The notes under the pieces are model-generated. The model worked only from the letters and a program-made list of their open reading frames with translations, did no database searches and was not told the origin of the DNA. A program made the position numbers and the translations under genes. A DNA stretch of 38,958 nucleotides, taken from the NCBI GenBank assembly GCA_964491785.1, contig CAZBGS010000011.1:1-38958 (forward strand), read 5' to 3'. Shown in pieces: positions 32,322 through 38,958 of the stretch. Position 1 is the first letter of the stretch, and each line of letters begins with the position of its first letter. The DNA is from RZZS01 sp964491785 (GTDB lineage Bacteria; Pseudomonadota; Alphaproteobacteria; Micavibrionales; Micavibrionaceae).

Positions 32322-33514
32322 AGCTCCTGCCCGCAGCACCAGCCTGAACTCCAGGCCCACTGGAAATTATGGCCGCCGAGATGCCCGGTCACGTCGACTG
32401 CCTCGCCGATGAAATGGAGTCCCGGGACTTTTTTCGCTTCGAAGGTTTTCGAGGACAACTCGTCGGTATCGATCCCGCCCCTCGTGACTTCCGCGGTGCG
32501 GTAACCTTCATTGCCGTTCGGACGTATTTCCCATTTGTGGATCAGGGCCGCAACTTCACGCAAGGCGGCATCCGGCAGATCCGCCATTCGTCCATCCCGC
32601 CCGCTGCGCAAGGCGATATCATCGGCAAGCCGTTTGGGCAGGAAGCGGGAAAGAACAGTATGTAGCATTTGTCGTGGCTGCGAGAACTTTGCCGCCTTCA
32701 GTTCCGCGCCGATATCATGACCAGGGCAAAGATTAATTATAATAGCTTCCCCCGGATTCCAGTAAGACGAGATTTGCAGTATAGCAGGCCCGCTAAGTCC
32801 CCGGTGGGTAAAAAGCAGCGCGTCCTTGAAACTCGTCTCCCCGGCGCTTGCAATCACAGGCTCGACGCTGACCCCCGAGAGCGAGCGGGTCAGTTCCAGA
32901 ACTTCGTCGGTAAAGGTGAGCGGTACAAGGGCGGGACGTGTTTCAACCACCCCGATTCCGAACTGCCGCGCAATCCTGAAGGCGAAATTGCCGGCGCCGG
33001 TCTTCGGAACCGAAAGGCCGCCAGTGGCGATAACCAGTTTCGCGCATGAGTATTCCTGCCCGCCGCCGCAGGTCAATTTAAACTCACCGGATTCCCGGGA
33101 GATAGCCGCAATTTCAGTGTTTAACCTGATCCTCACGCCGCCTTTCCCGCATTCGCTTTGCAGCATGGAGATAATTTGCTGCGCGCTCTCGTCGCAGAAA
33201 AGCTGGCCGGTCTCCTTCTCCGGGCTTTTCTCATGCCATTTGATCCCGTAGCTATCGACCATCGATATGAAATCGTATTGCGAGAACCGGCTTAACGCGG
33301 ACTTGCAGAAATGTGGGTTGGCTGAAATGTATTTGTCTGCCGAGCAATGCAGATTGGTGAAATTGCAGCGCCCGCCGCCGGAGATGCGTATTTTCTCCCC
33401 CGTCCTGCCCGTGTGTTCTATCAGCATAACCGAACGACCGCGCTGTCCGGCCTGCGCCGAGCACATAAGCCCTGCCGCTCCACCTCCCAGGACTATGATA
33501 TCCGCATGATTCAT
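32318..33514 (-). CDS. BaiN/RdsA family FAD-dependent oxidoreductase (HI0933-like)
   Basis: A 398-aa flavoprotein, cytoplasmic. It opens with the FAD dinucleotide-binding motif DIIVLGGGAAGLMCSAQAG and the family signature KIRISGGGRCNFTN; the second FAD motif is LVIATGGLSVPKTG, and near the C-terminus GEAVDVTGHLGGHNFQWAW closes the FAD site. Members are widely distributed; substrate unclear outside the bile-acid enzyme BaiN. ATG 33514 is preferred over an upstream TTG at 33550. Its stop codon lies inside the right inverted repeat of the neighbouring MITE-like element. Confidence 0.93.
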   Translation of the reverse strand: MNHADIIVLGGGAAGLMCSAQAGQRGRSVMLIEHTGRTGEKIRISGGGRCNFTNLHCSADKYISANPHFCKSALSRFSQYDFISMVDSYGIKWHEKSPEKETGQLFCDESAQQIISMLQSECGKGGVRIRLNTEIAAISRESGEFKLTCGGGQEYSCAKLVIATGGLSVPKTGAGNFAFRIARQFGIGVVETRPALVPLTFTDEVLELTRSLSGVSVEPVIASAGETSFKDALLFTHRGLSGPAILQISSYWNPGEAIIINLCPGHDIGAELKAAKFSQPRQMLHTVLSRFLPKRLADDIALRSGRDGRMADLPDAALREVAALIHKWEIRPNGNEGYRTAEVTRGGIDTDELSSKTFEAKKVPGLHFIGEAVDVTGHLGGHNFQWAWSSGWCCGQEL

Positions 33515-33586
33515 TGCCACGGTTTTAAGGCGGAAGGCGTGAAAGCGCAAACGATTACTTAAGCAATCTGCTGAAAAACCCCGCTA

Positions 33587-33612
33587 CGTCATTCCGTGCC
33601 AACGGGATGACG
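33587..33612. repeat. Short palindrome of the CGTCATTCC type
   Basis: CGTCATTCCGT (33587-33597) pairs with ACGGGATGACG (33602-33612), 11 bp with one G-T, around a GCCA loop. It lies in the intergenic gap between divergent genes. Short palindromes with CGTCATTCC...GGAATGACG are a known repeat type in several alphaproteobacterial and other genomes. Only one copy is seen here. Confidence 0.5.
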
Positions 33613-33675
33613 AGAGAGTTTCTCAAAAAGACTGTTAGAGCGAGTCATCGGCAAGCTTTATGATTCCCCTCTCTA

Positions 33676-33703
33676 TTGACATATTGTTTTAAATTATTAA
33701 TCT
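33676..33703 (+). promoter_or_regulatory. Possible promoter of the unknown gene at 33737
   Basis: A perfect TTGACA (33676-33681) is followed 16 nt on by TAATCT (33698-33703), a poor -10. Position is right for the gene at 33737. Confidence 0.35.
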
Positions 33704-33736
33704 TCGGTATTTCACAAGATAACAAAGGATTTCACA

Positions 33737-34183
33737 ATGTCTGATCTGTCGTTTGAAGTGTTGAAATTTAAAGCAGTCGCCGCCGGAGCAGTCAGGTTTG
33801 CACAGGAGGCAAGCAAGTTCGCAGGTCTGGCTGAAGGTAGCTTGGCCGGGGAATTCAATTCCGGTTTTAACAAAAATGATGCCATTGAGAAAGCTTCCAA
33901 ATTTGTATACGGCGGAGTGCAGACGCTCAGTTTCGAGCATCCGGCCAGAGGCTTTGCAAATAAGTTGCTTGAGGCCCGGACACCAGAAGAAGCCAGACGC
34001 ATCACGGATGATTACCTCGAAGACTTCAGACGCAAAACAGGAATATGGGATCCTGATGAAAAAATCGCAATGGATCTGGCCAGAAGCTTTGTTGAGGGAG
34101 CGGGCGACCTGCTTACCCGGCAAAATTCTTTCGAACCGGAAATATGCCGGAGCCAATACAGTAAGGCGCCGCGTGTCGGGTGA
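33737..34183 (+). CDS. Hypothetical protein (148 aa)
   Basis: A soluble, helical protein without a signal peptide or recognisable domain. Notable segments are the N-terminal Ala-rich helix (VLKFKAVAAGAVRFAQEASKF) and RTPEEARRITDDYLEDFRRKTG. A strong AAAGGA site lies 8 nt before the ATG, with a candidate promoter further up. The end of the protein (RSQYSKAPRVG) is unusually basic. I do not recognise it. A zinc-ribbon microprotein gene lies just beyond it on the opposite strand. Confidence 0.6.
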   Translation: MSDLSFEVLKFKAVAAGAVRFAQEASKFAGLAEGSLAGEFNSGFNKNDAIEKASKFVYGGVQTLSFEHPARGFANKLLEARTPEEARRITDDYLEDFRRKTGIWDPDEKIAMDLARSFVEGAGDLLTRQNSFEPEICRSQYSKAPRVG

Positions 34184-34192
34184 ACGATCTGC

Positions 34193-34291
34193 CTATGGCG
34201 GCGGCAGTTTGCTCCTGCATCTGGGGCAAATCAGCGTGTCCGCCCGGTAGCGTATTCCGCATGTTTTGCAGACTGTAAATTTATTTTTCAT
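34193..34291 (-). CDS. Zinc-ribbon microprotein (32 aa)
   Basis: A 33-codon frame encodes MKNKFTVCKTCGIRYRADTL followed by ICPRCRSKLPPP: two CxxC knuckles (CKTC and CPRC) spaced 11 residues apart, the classic geometry of a zinc ribbon, with basic residues around the second. An AGGA site lies 6 nt before the ATG (34291). Size is below the normal limit for gene finding. It lies convergent with the unknown gene at 33737 (9-bp gap) and divergent from the gene at 34373. It may be a stand-alone nucleic acid or protein-binding ribbon, or the remnant of a larger protein. Confidence 0.5.
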   Translation of the reverse strand: MKNKFTVCKTCGIRYRADTLICPRCRSKLPPP

Positions 34292-34372
34292 CCAGAATCC
34301 TGCATTAAGCCATATCAACCTGAAAGAGACGGAAATGTTCCTGAATATTTAAAAGCACAAATTCGGTTCTGC

Positions 34373-35245
34373 ATGGAACGCCATCATACATTTCACATTG
34401 GCCTTGGCATGCGTGCTACACATACAGATGGAAGCTACCTGGCAGGTTATACGCTTGATCTTCTTATCTGGAGTGTCACCCTGACGCTGGCCGTTCTGGT
34501 CGGGGGATATCTCATCTATCTACTCTGGCAGGAAGCCGGACGCCTCCAAACGAAACGAAGCCGCGCGGGCAAGGGCATAAAGTTGCTCTCGCTGATTTCC
34601 GGCATTGTTATAATGGCCTTTTCCGTCATGCTTGTCGTCCAGGCCCCGCTGCTGTTCCGCATTAAAATGGAACGAATGAGCTATGACGACTTTACCATGA
34701 CGCCGGATCTGTTCGGCGAAGTTCTCTATATTGACGGGCTGATCGGCCCGAGTTTTGCCGGGCGCCTGAAAAACGCGCTGAAGGAGAATCCCGAAATAAG
34801 GGAAATTCATATTACCAGCTTCGGAGGCCTTGTCGATCAGGCTCTGGAAGCCGCCTCGCTGATCGAGGACAGGCCTGGATTAACTGTAATAGCAAGGAAT
34901 CTTTGCGACAGCGCCTGTATCATAGTGCTTATGGCCGCCGACAACCGGATCGCCGACCGCGATATGATGCTCGGCTTTCACAGGCCCGTCCCGATCATAG
35001 ATATCCCCGAATCGCTTATTAAATTCTCCGGCATGAGATCAAAGGCAGACGACTATCTGGTCAGCAGAGGCGTTCCTCAGGAAATCATCGACCATCGCGA
35101 CGCATCGGGGAAGAACGCCCTTAAAATGATCCCCGCCACCAGCCTTGCCGAACTGGGAGTAATAAACGGCTTCACCGAAAACTCCAGTATCGCCGCCGCT
35201 TCCTCCTCCTCCTCGTCTCAGCCGGTGTCCCCGGACTCCGGTTGA
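34373..35245 (+). CDS. Membrane-anchored ClpP-like (COG3904-type) protein
   Basis: A 290-aa protein with two N-terminal membrane helices (about 25-50 and 68-95), then a ClpP/crotonase-like domain. EVLYIDGLIGPSFAGRLKNAL, then ITSFGGLVDQALEAASLI, and NLCDSACIIVLMAADNRIADRDMMLGFHRP follow the pattern of predicted periplasmic ClpP-like proteins, in which the SAC motif occupies the nucleophile position. A Ser-rich tail (AAASSSSSSQP) ends it. The start has no clear Shine-Dalgarno; an in-frame ATG at 34409 is possible. Protease activity is a family-level guess. Confidence 0.65.
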   Translation: MERHHTFHIGLGMRATHTDGSYLAGYTLDLLIWSVTLTLAVLVGGYLIYLLWQEAGRLQTKRSRAGKGIKLLSLISGIVIMAFSVMLVVQAPLLFRIKMERMSYDDFTMTPDLFGEVLYIDGLIGPSFAGRLKNALKENPEIREIHITSFGGLVDQALEAASLIEDRPGLTVIARNLCDSACIIVLMAADNRIADRDMMLGFHRPVPIIDIPESLIKFSGMRSKADDYLVSRGVPQEIIDHRDASGKNALKMIPATSLAELGVINGFTENSSIAAASSSSSSQPVSPDSG

Positions 35246-35278
35246 AGAAGGCAGGCGAATTTTTGCGTAAATAAAAAA

Positions 35279-35284
35279 TATAAT
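35279..35284 (+). promoter_or_regulatory. Possible -10 box upstream of the luxR-type gene
   Basis: A TATAAT lies in a very AT-rich 90-bp gap before the LuxR-type gene. No -35 at standard spacing was found (TTGCGT is only 10 nt upstream), which would be usual for an activator-dependent promoter. Confidence 0.3.
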
Positions 35285-35336
35285 TATTTATAGAAATATA
35301 GTAAGAAAGAACTTTGATAAAAACATTAAAATAAAA

Positions 35337-36071
35337 ATGAGAATTTTGGAAGAAACAGTAGAGAAGCTTAACCAGGCAAAAACACCAGAAGAAGCCTTCG
35401 AAATATTTTTGCAAAGCATGCTCTTTTTCGGCTATGACAAGCTCTCATACACGCTTTGCACCGATCATCCCTCTTTATGTCTGCCCAAACAGCACGGTCT
35501 TTCGACGAGTTACCCTGACGACTGGATGAATCATTACCGTGAAAATAATTTCCTGAAAATCGACCCGGTCGTTAAAGAGCTGCTTGATACAAGAAAGCCT
35601 TTTTTCTGGGACGATGTAACCCGGAAAGAGGACAAGAACAGCGACGCATACAAGCTTATGCAGGACGCAGAGGATGCAGGGGTCGGCGACGGGATAGGGA
35701 TATCGATTGCCACGCCCTATGACGAGATAACCGGTATCGGCATTGCCCGGTCAAGGCGTTTGCCGGAAAAAAGGGATTACGATGTCCTTAGCAAGATCTT
35801 CTTTCTTAGCGTCTATTTCCATGAAACATACCGCAACCTTATTTCCAGAAACGAGACTATAACATTAACGACGAAAGAAGCGGAGATTCTATCTTGGGCA
35901 ATCGAGGGAAAGGTTGACGACGAGATCGCGGATATAATGAATATCAGCTTCAATACCGTGAGATTCCACTGGAAAAATATCTTCCAGAAACTAGGAACCT
36001 TCAACAAGGTTCATGCAGTTTCCAAGGCATTGCGACTTAAACTGATTTCTCCGGGGGTAATAACCTACTAA
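35337..36071 (+). CDS. LuxR family quorum-sensing transcription regulator
   Basis: Cytoplasmic transcription factor that binds an acyl-homoserine lactone and then DNA. The 244 residues contain the autoinducer-binding domain (about 15-165). Here the residues that contact the signal in TraR are all present at a constant offset of six: Trp63, Tyr67, Asp76, Pro77, Trp91 and Gly119 (TraR 57, 61, 70, 71, 85, 113). The C-terminal helix-turn-helix LTTKEAEILSWAIEGKVDDE through ISFNTVRFHWKNIFQKLG (about 178-225) has the conserved Glu, Gly and Val. It has no ribosome site and lies 76 bp before luxI on the same strand, so the pair is a cognate system. Confidence 0.93.
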   Translation: MRILEETVEKLNQAKTPEEAFEIFLQSMLFFGYDKLSYTLCTDHPSLCLPKQHGLSTSYPDDWMNHYRENNFLKIDPVVKELLDTRKPFFWDDVTRKEDKNSDAYKLMQDAEDAGVGDGIGISIATPYDEITGIGIARSRRLPEKRDYDVLSKIFFLSVYFHETYRNLISRNETITLTTKEAEILSWAIEGKVDDEIADIMNISFNTVRFHWKNIFQKLGTFNKVHAVSKALRLKLISPGVITY

Positions 36072-36082
36072 TACTGGTAGTA
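36066..36082. promoter_or_regulatory. Inverted repeat between luxR and luxI (lux-box candidate)
   Basis: TACTA (36066-36070) and TAGTA (36078-36082) form an inverted repeat with a 7-nt spacer; nested inside, TACT-GGT-AGTA (36072-36082) is an 11-bp near-perfect palindrome. The site begins in the last codons of luxR and ends 65 bp before the luxI start, where a LuxR operator is expected. It is shorter than the 18-20 bp classical lux box, so the assignment is tentative. Confidence 0.45.
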
Positions 36083-36147
36083 CCTAAAAAAAGTTTCCCG
36101 TTGTTTCTTCTTAGACAAAGGTGGGTAAAAACCTTGGGGAGAAGAAA

Positions 36148-37065
36148 GTGAACAGGGAAAGTAAAAGTCCGAATTCAACCGCCGGCGATGAAGCTAGCAA
36201 AATTCTGCAACAGCTTATCAAAGGCCAGTTCCAAGAAGCAGCGACAGCAAGACATTACAATCCGAACGACCTGAAACATGGTATCGAGGTGGTTACGGTT
36301 GATAATACTTCAAACTGGTTTCCCCGCGACCCTCTGGCGGAAATATTTCACTTCCGTGGTATTGGCGTCGATGAGCTGGGCTGGCGAGACCACATCCATT
36401 TTATGGACACCCCTATCAAGAGACTGCATAGCGAAACCGATAACTCGGACATGCAGGGCACGGTTTATTTTGTAAAAAGATTTATTGATGGCGATATTGC
36501 CTGCGTGGTGAGGGTTCACCCCAGCATCGACAAGTACGGACGCGACATCTCGATGATCGGCAATAATCTCCCCCACCTGATCGACCACCCGGAAGGATTG
36601 CCTTTGGCTTCTGACTTTTTTGAAACGAGCCGGGTAATAGTCGATAACAAAAGATTGCCAGTCAAATTTCCTGACGGACAAAAAAACCCTGACAGACGGA
36701 AGGCTTTTATCGATTGTCTGGCCGCATCCGCAATCTATTGTGCCTCTCAAGACATCAAGGGTTTCTTTTGCTTCATGCCGACCAAGGTCTGGGAAGTAGC
36801 CTATAAATACATGGGGCTTGAGGTCATTCCGCTCGGCGGCAAGCAAATCATGCGCGACCGTCCGGACATGGAGCCGTACGAGGTTTACGCAGGCAAGATG
36901 CTGTTTACCGATGAAGCGATCAGCCGTTTGAAAAGGATTACTGGCTTCAGCGTGGAGATGCTCGATTACGGCACGCCGCCAGAAGAGAAAATCCGCCAGA
37001 TCCTGCACCGCTCGATGCAGAAGCCCGCTTCGGATATCAAAGACGACAATTCACTCTCCCTTTAA
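36148..37065 (+). CDS. LuxI family acyl-homoserine-lactone synthase
   Basis: Makes an N-acyl-homoserine lactone from S-adenosylmethionine and acyl-ACP (or acyl-CoA). The catalytic residues of the family are in order and at the right spacing: Arg70, Trp79, Glu96, Asp98 and Asp101, Arg122, then Glu159-x2-Arg162 in FETSRV. At 305 aa it is about 100 longer than LuxI/TraI, with a 45-residue N-terminal extension and a longer C-terminal region. The start is GTG at 36148, with GGGGAG 6 nt upstream; the GTG 9 codons earlier has no site. It follows luxR by 76 bp and precedes a 92-aa gene by 27 bp. Confidence 0.82.
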   Translation: MNRESKSPNSTAGDEASKILQQLIKGQFQEAATARHYNPNDLKHGIEVVTVDNTSNWFPRDPLAEIFHFRGIGVDELGWRDHIHFMDTPIKRLHSETDNSDMQGTVYFVKRFIDGDIACVVRVHPSIDKYGRDISMIGNNLPHLIDHPEGLPLASDFFETSRVIVDNKRLPVKFPDGQKNPDRRKAFIDCLAASAIYCASQDIKGFFCFMPTKVWEVAYKYMGLEVIPLGGKQIMRDRPDMEPYEVYAGKMLFTDEAISRLKRITGFSVEMLDYGTPPEEKIRQILHRSMQKPASDIKDDNSLSL

Positions 37066-37092
37066 GAACCGAATATTTCAAGGAGACTTTAA

Positions 37093-37371
37093 ATGGCCAG
37101 TACTTGTATTAAACCTGAGAACATCCTGTCAAAACTGACTGCCGCTCTTTCCGAGTCGCACGAATTGAAGCTGAGAGATACAGAAATGCAATTAAGAAAA
37201 CTTATTATTGATTTCTGCAACGAGGTTCAAAACAAAAACCCTGATGAGGAAATGTTTTCGATTATTTCAAAATTTCTCATTCAATTATTGCAAAGCGATG
37301 AGAAAACAATAAATGAATTTTTTTCTTACCTGCAATATAAAGAAGAAAAATTAAGTATGGTTTATAACTAG
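37093..37371 (+). CDS. Small helical protein downstream of luxI
   Basis: A 92-aa, AT-rich, all-helical protein (LSKLTAALSESHELKLRDTE, then a long helix with FCNEVQNKNPDEEMFSIIS, then QLLQSDEKTINEFFSYLQYK). No membrane segment and no signal peptide. A strong AAGGAG site lies 7 nt before the ATG, and only 27 bp separate it from luxI, so it is very likely in the luxI operon. I do not recognise it. By position it could modulate LuxR, as TraM does in Agrobacterium, although it shows no TraM resemblance. This role is inference. Confidence 0.62.
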   Translation: MASTCIKPENILSKLTAALSESHELKLRDTEMQLRKLIIDFCNEVQNKNPDEEMFSIISKFLIQLLQSDEKTINEFFSYLQYKEEKLSMVYN

Positions 37372-37376
37372 TTGCT

Positions 37377-38372
37377 TTATCTTGTGGGGTGCTGACGCCT
37401 GCCTGGAAAGGCTGGCATGAAGATATCCGTATCCATGATTCCCGATTGAATACCGCGGGCGCAGGCGCAGACCATGATCAGGCCGGAGACGTCCCTGCCG
37501 CCGTCCTTGCGTACGATTTCATCCTGGCAAAGCAGCACCTTTAGACCTGTATCTTCCGCGCATTTTACAAGATAATCGCGGCTATGGGCGTAGCGATGAT
37601 CGCCCTGAAGGAGGTAATCTCCTTGCGGCAGCTTCTGCACTGAAAAAGCGAAAAGGCCGCCTTCGGCCAGCCTGCCGCTGACAAGTCTGAACAATTGTCC
37701 CAGTTCGCCAAGGTAAACGAGTACGTCGGCTGCCAGAATAATTTCGTATTTATCCTTATCATCGAGCCCGGCCAGATATTCGGCAATATCCGATTGCGAA
37801 AGCTTGTGAAACACCTGTTTACGTTCTGCTTCGGCGAGCATGCCTGCAGAGATATCCACGCCTTCAAGCCACGAGGCTCTTTTGAAAAAAGCTTCTCCGG
37901 CAAGCCCGGTTCCGCAACCGAGATCCAGAATACGCTCGGCCTGTCCGTTTGAAGGCCTGATCCGCTCAACCGCATCCGCCAGCAGCTTTGGCGCATTATA
38001 CGAAAGGTTTTCAATCAGAGCCTTATCAAATCGCGGAGCGTACTGGTCGAAAAGGCTTTCCACATAGCCGGCCGGTAAAGTTTGCGGCTGCGGACTTGCG
38101 CCAAGAAGCGAGAGCTTGATGATCGCGCCCTGGCGGTCGGCTGGGTCAAGTTCCAGGCAGCGACGAAAAGCATCGATGGCTTTGTCCCTTTCCCCTGCTT
38201 CCATCCGGAGTTCGCCAAGCTTGAAGAAGAGCGGCGACCAGTTGCATGAATGATCGGCGGTCTGTTCAAGCAGCTCGATTGCTGATTTAATATCGCCTTC
38301 GGCATGCCACTGCATGGCCAGCGCGTAACGCCGGTCGGTGACAAGACATCCTGAACTTTCTATGAGAAGCAT
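37377..38372 (-). CDS. TPR repeat-containing class I methyltransferase
   Basis: A 331-aa fusion. The first 80 residues are tetratricopeptide repeats (LAMQWHAEGDIKSAIELLEQ, LGELRMEAGERDKAIDAFRR-CLELDPAD). The rest is a SAM-dependent methyltransferase with motif I ILDLGCGTGLAGEAF, the acidic end of strand 2 in EGVDISAGML and motif IV YEIILAADVLVYLGE. A Cys-rich SGLIMVCACARG precedes a tail that may be disordered. Proteins with this layout are common in alphaproteobacteria and their substrate is not known. It is convergent with the quorum-sensing operon, 5-bp gap. Confidence 0.85.
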   Translation of the reverse strand: MLLIESSGCLVTDRRYALAMQWHAEGDIKSAIELLEQTADHSCNWSPLFFKLGELRMEAGERDKAIDAFRRCLELDPADRQGAIIKLSLLGASPQPQTLPAGYVESLFDQYAPRFDKALIENLSYNAPKLLADAVERIRPSNGQAERILDLGCGTGLAGEAFFKRASWLEGVDISAGMLAEAERKQVFHKLSQSDIAEYLAGLDDKDKYEIILAADVLVYLGELGQLFRLVSGRLAEGGLFAFSVQKLPQGDYLLQGDHRYAHSRDYLVKCAEDTGLKVLLCQDEIVRKDGGRDVSGLIMVCACARGIQSGIMDTDIFMPAFPGRRQHPTR

Positions 38373-38502
38373 GATGTTATAACGCTTTTAAACCGCCATA
38401 ATCGATTACGCGATATATATTCCGGACTTCAAAAAAAAGGAAGCGGGATTCTGTCCTCCCCTGGCCTGCATTTTTCAAACTATTCAAAAAGCCTGCTCCG
38501 GA

Positions 38503-38533
38503 TTGTCAGGCGACTCTATTTTTTCCCTATAAT
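38503..38533 (+). promoter_or_regulatory. Possible promoter of the Fic-type remnant
   Basis: TTGTCA (38503-38508) and TATAAT (38528-38533) lie 19 nt apart, immediately upstream of the palindromic repeats at 38561-38633. Spacing is at the long end of normal. It would be an operator-controlled promoter of the decayed Fic gene. Confidence 0.35.
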
Positions 38534-38560
38534 CTTCGCCTTGCGGCAATAATTTCCGTT

Positions 38561-38633
38561 AATCACCGCAAAAATGCGGCGATTTTTCATTGAGGGTGAA
38601 TAGCTGGTACAATCACCGTAAATTATGCGGCGA
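38561..38633 (+). repeat. Two copies of a GCGGCGA palindrome upstream of a Fic remnant
   Basis: AATCACCGC-AAAAAT-GCGGCGATT (38561-38584) is an 8-of-9 inverted repeat; AATCACCGTAAATTATGCGG (38611-38630, extended CGA) is a second copy, 50 bp start to start. A partial CGCCTTGCGGC unit precedes them at 38537-38547. The spacing of nearly five helical turns puts both on the same face of DNA, typical of operators. Confidence 0.55.
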
Positions 38634-38640
38634 ATAATAT

Positions 38641-38793
38641 GTGGATCCAAAGTATGCAAAGCTGGCAAAATGCTCAAACGACACGGCGTTGCGGGATATT
38701 CGAGAGCTGGTGGATCGCTGCGTTATGATTCAAAATTCCGGTGGCGGTCGAAGCACAAGTTACCGATTGGCATATTTGGAAGAATTCATTTGA
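38641..38793 (+). pseudogene. Fic-family C-terminal winged-helix remnant
   Basis: A 50-residue open stretch after an in-frame TAA (38635-38637) reads DPKYAKLAKCSNDTALRDIR then ELVDRCVMIQNSGGGRSTSY, then RLAYLEEFI and stop. The TALRDI-x-ELV-x8-GGGRSTSYRLA pattern is the C-terminal helix-turn-helix/winged-helix tail found in many Fic-domain proteins with a stand-alone DNA-binding tail. The Fic catalytic domain (HPFxDGNGR) is missing. An ATG TGG ATC CAA just before (38639) resembles the MWIxQ start of such proteins, so this looks like an internal-deletion derivative retaining 5' and 3' ends. Confidence 0.6.
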
Positions 38794-38869
38794 TCGTACC
38801 GCTCTGCACCGGCATGGCGACAGGTGGACATGGAAAAGGCCGGTCTCGCTAAAAACCAGAAGCCAAAGG

Positions 38870-38890
38870 AGTGTGAGAAATCCGGGCTAG
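38870..38890. repeat. Third copy of the MITE inverted-repeat end
   Basis: AGTGTGAGAAATCCGGGCTA (38870-38889, plus G) is the reverse complement of the left end of the element at 32110, matching at 18 of 21 positions. The orientation places the element body on the left. No partner left end is seen nearby; the 38794-38869 stretch between the Fic remnant and this repeat holds no gene. After it, 38891-38958 contains a short CACAAGTTGGACAGATAG-type stretch and an ATG at the very edge that might be the start of an insertion sequence, not confirmable. Confidence 0.5.
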
Positions 38891-38958
38891 TTTATTCCCA
38901 GTTTGTTCCCCGTCAGCACAAGTTGGACAGATAGAGGCTCCTTGTTAAGGTGATGTTT

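Noticed and set aside
32026..32412. Open frame reading through the MITE-like element and into both genes.
   Set aside because: It is out of frame with both genes, shows no domain, and depends on the element's repeat sequence.
38625..38852. 75-codon frame over the Fic remnant.
   Set aside because: The recognisable Fic winged-helix tail is in a different frame (38641-38793); this frame has no resemblance to any family.

Overview
The window is chromosomal DNA from a Gram-negative bacterium, most likely an alphaproteobacterium. The evidence is an RNase E with a long acidic/basic insertion in its S1 domain next to an AMIN/Amidase_3 cell-wall amidase, a class I pyruvate phosphate dikinase, a polyprenyl diphosphate synthase divergent from a TrmN6-type methyltransferase, a cyclopropane fatty acid synthase, and a classical LuxR/LuxI pair. 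A Micavibrio-like or other deep alphaproteobacterial lineage is possible, but the sequence alone cannot fix it. No rRNA, tRNA or CRISPR array was seen.

Layout. 1-4265: C-terminal barrel of an autotransporter (cut by the window edge), a GH1 beta-glucosidase coupled to a GT-A-like glycosyltransferase, and a GNAT acetyltransferase. 4422-10156: guaA, a second GNAT enzyme, a small AT-rich gene that looks frameshifted, and ppdK with a strong terminator. 10185-13467: an accessory island with two tandem paralogues of unknown function, divergent from a DUF2267 protein and a membrane-anchored proline-rich/Sel1 protein. 13547-17792: an erythromycin-esterase-like enzyme, a rhodanese and a ZIP metal transporter, convergent with a GT4 glycosyltransferase and a secreted protein. 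17851-18012: a probable unannotated small RNA on the minus strand. 18171-24619: an aminotransferase, a pilin-like protein whose ribosome binding site lies in a hairpin, rne with a long leader, and amiC. 24796-31280: small lipoproteins, a small membrane protein, ispB, trmN6-sppA, a YetF-like protein, cfa, a RelE-like orphan and a His-rich exported protein. 31406-33514: a PAP2 phosphatase and a BaiN-type flavoprotein, convergent and separated by a 212-bp inverted-repeat-bounded element that carries the stop codons of both genes. 33737-38958: an unknown protein, a zinc-ribbon microprotein, a membrane ClpP-like protein, a luxR-luxI-small-ORF quorum-sensing cluster, a TPR-methyltransferase, and a decayed Fic-family remnant with palindromic repeats upstream and a third copy of the inverted-repeat end.

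How the genes fit together. Most are housekeeping or envelope genes. The parts that look like a system are the quorum-sensing cluster, where all known signal-contact residues of LuxR and the catalytic residues of LuxI are present and a new small helical protein follows directly, and the paralogue/DUF2267/Sel1 island, whose function is unknown. The most novel RNA-level signals are the minus-strand small RNA, in which both non-Watson-Crick stem positions are G-U pairs only on that strand, and the hairpin that masks the ribosome binding site of the pilin-like gene.
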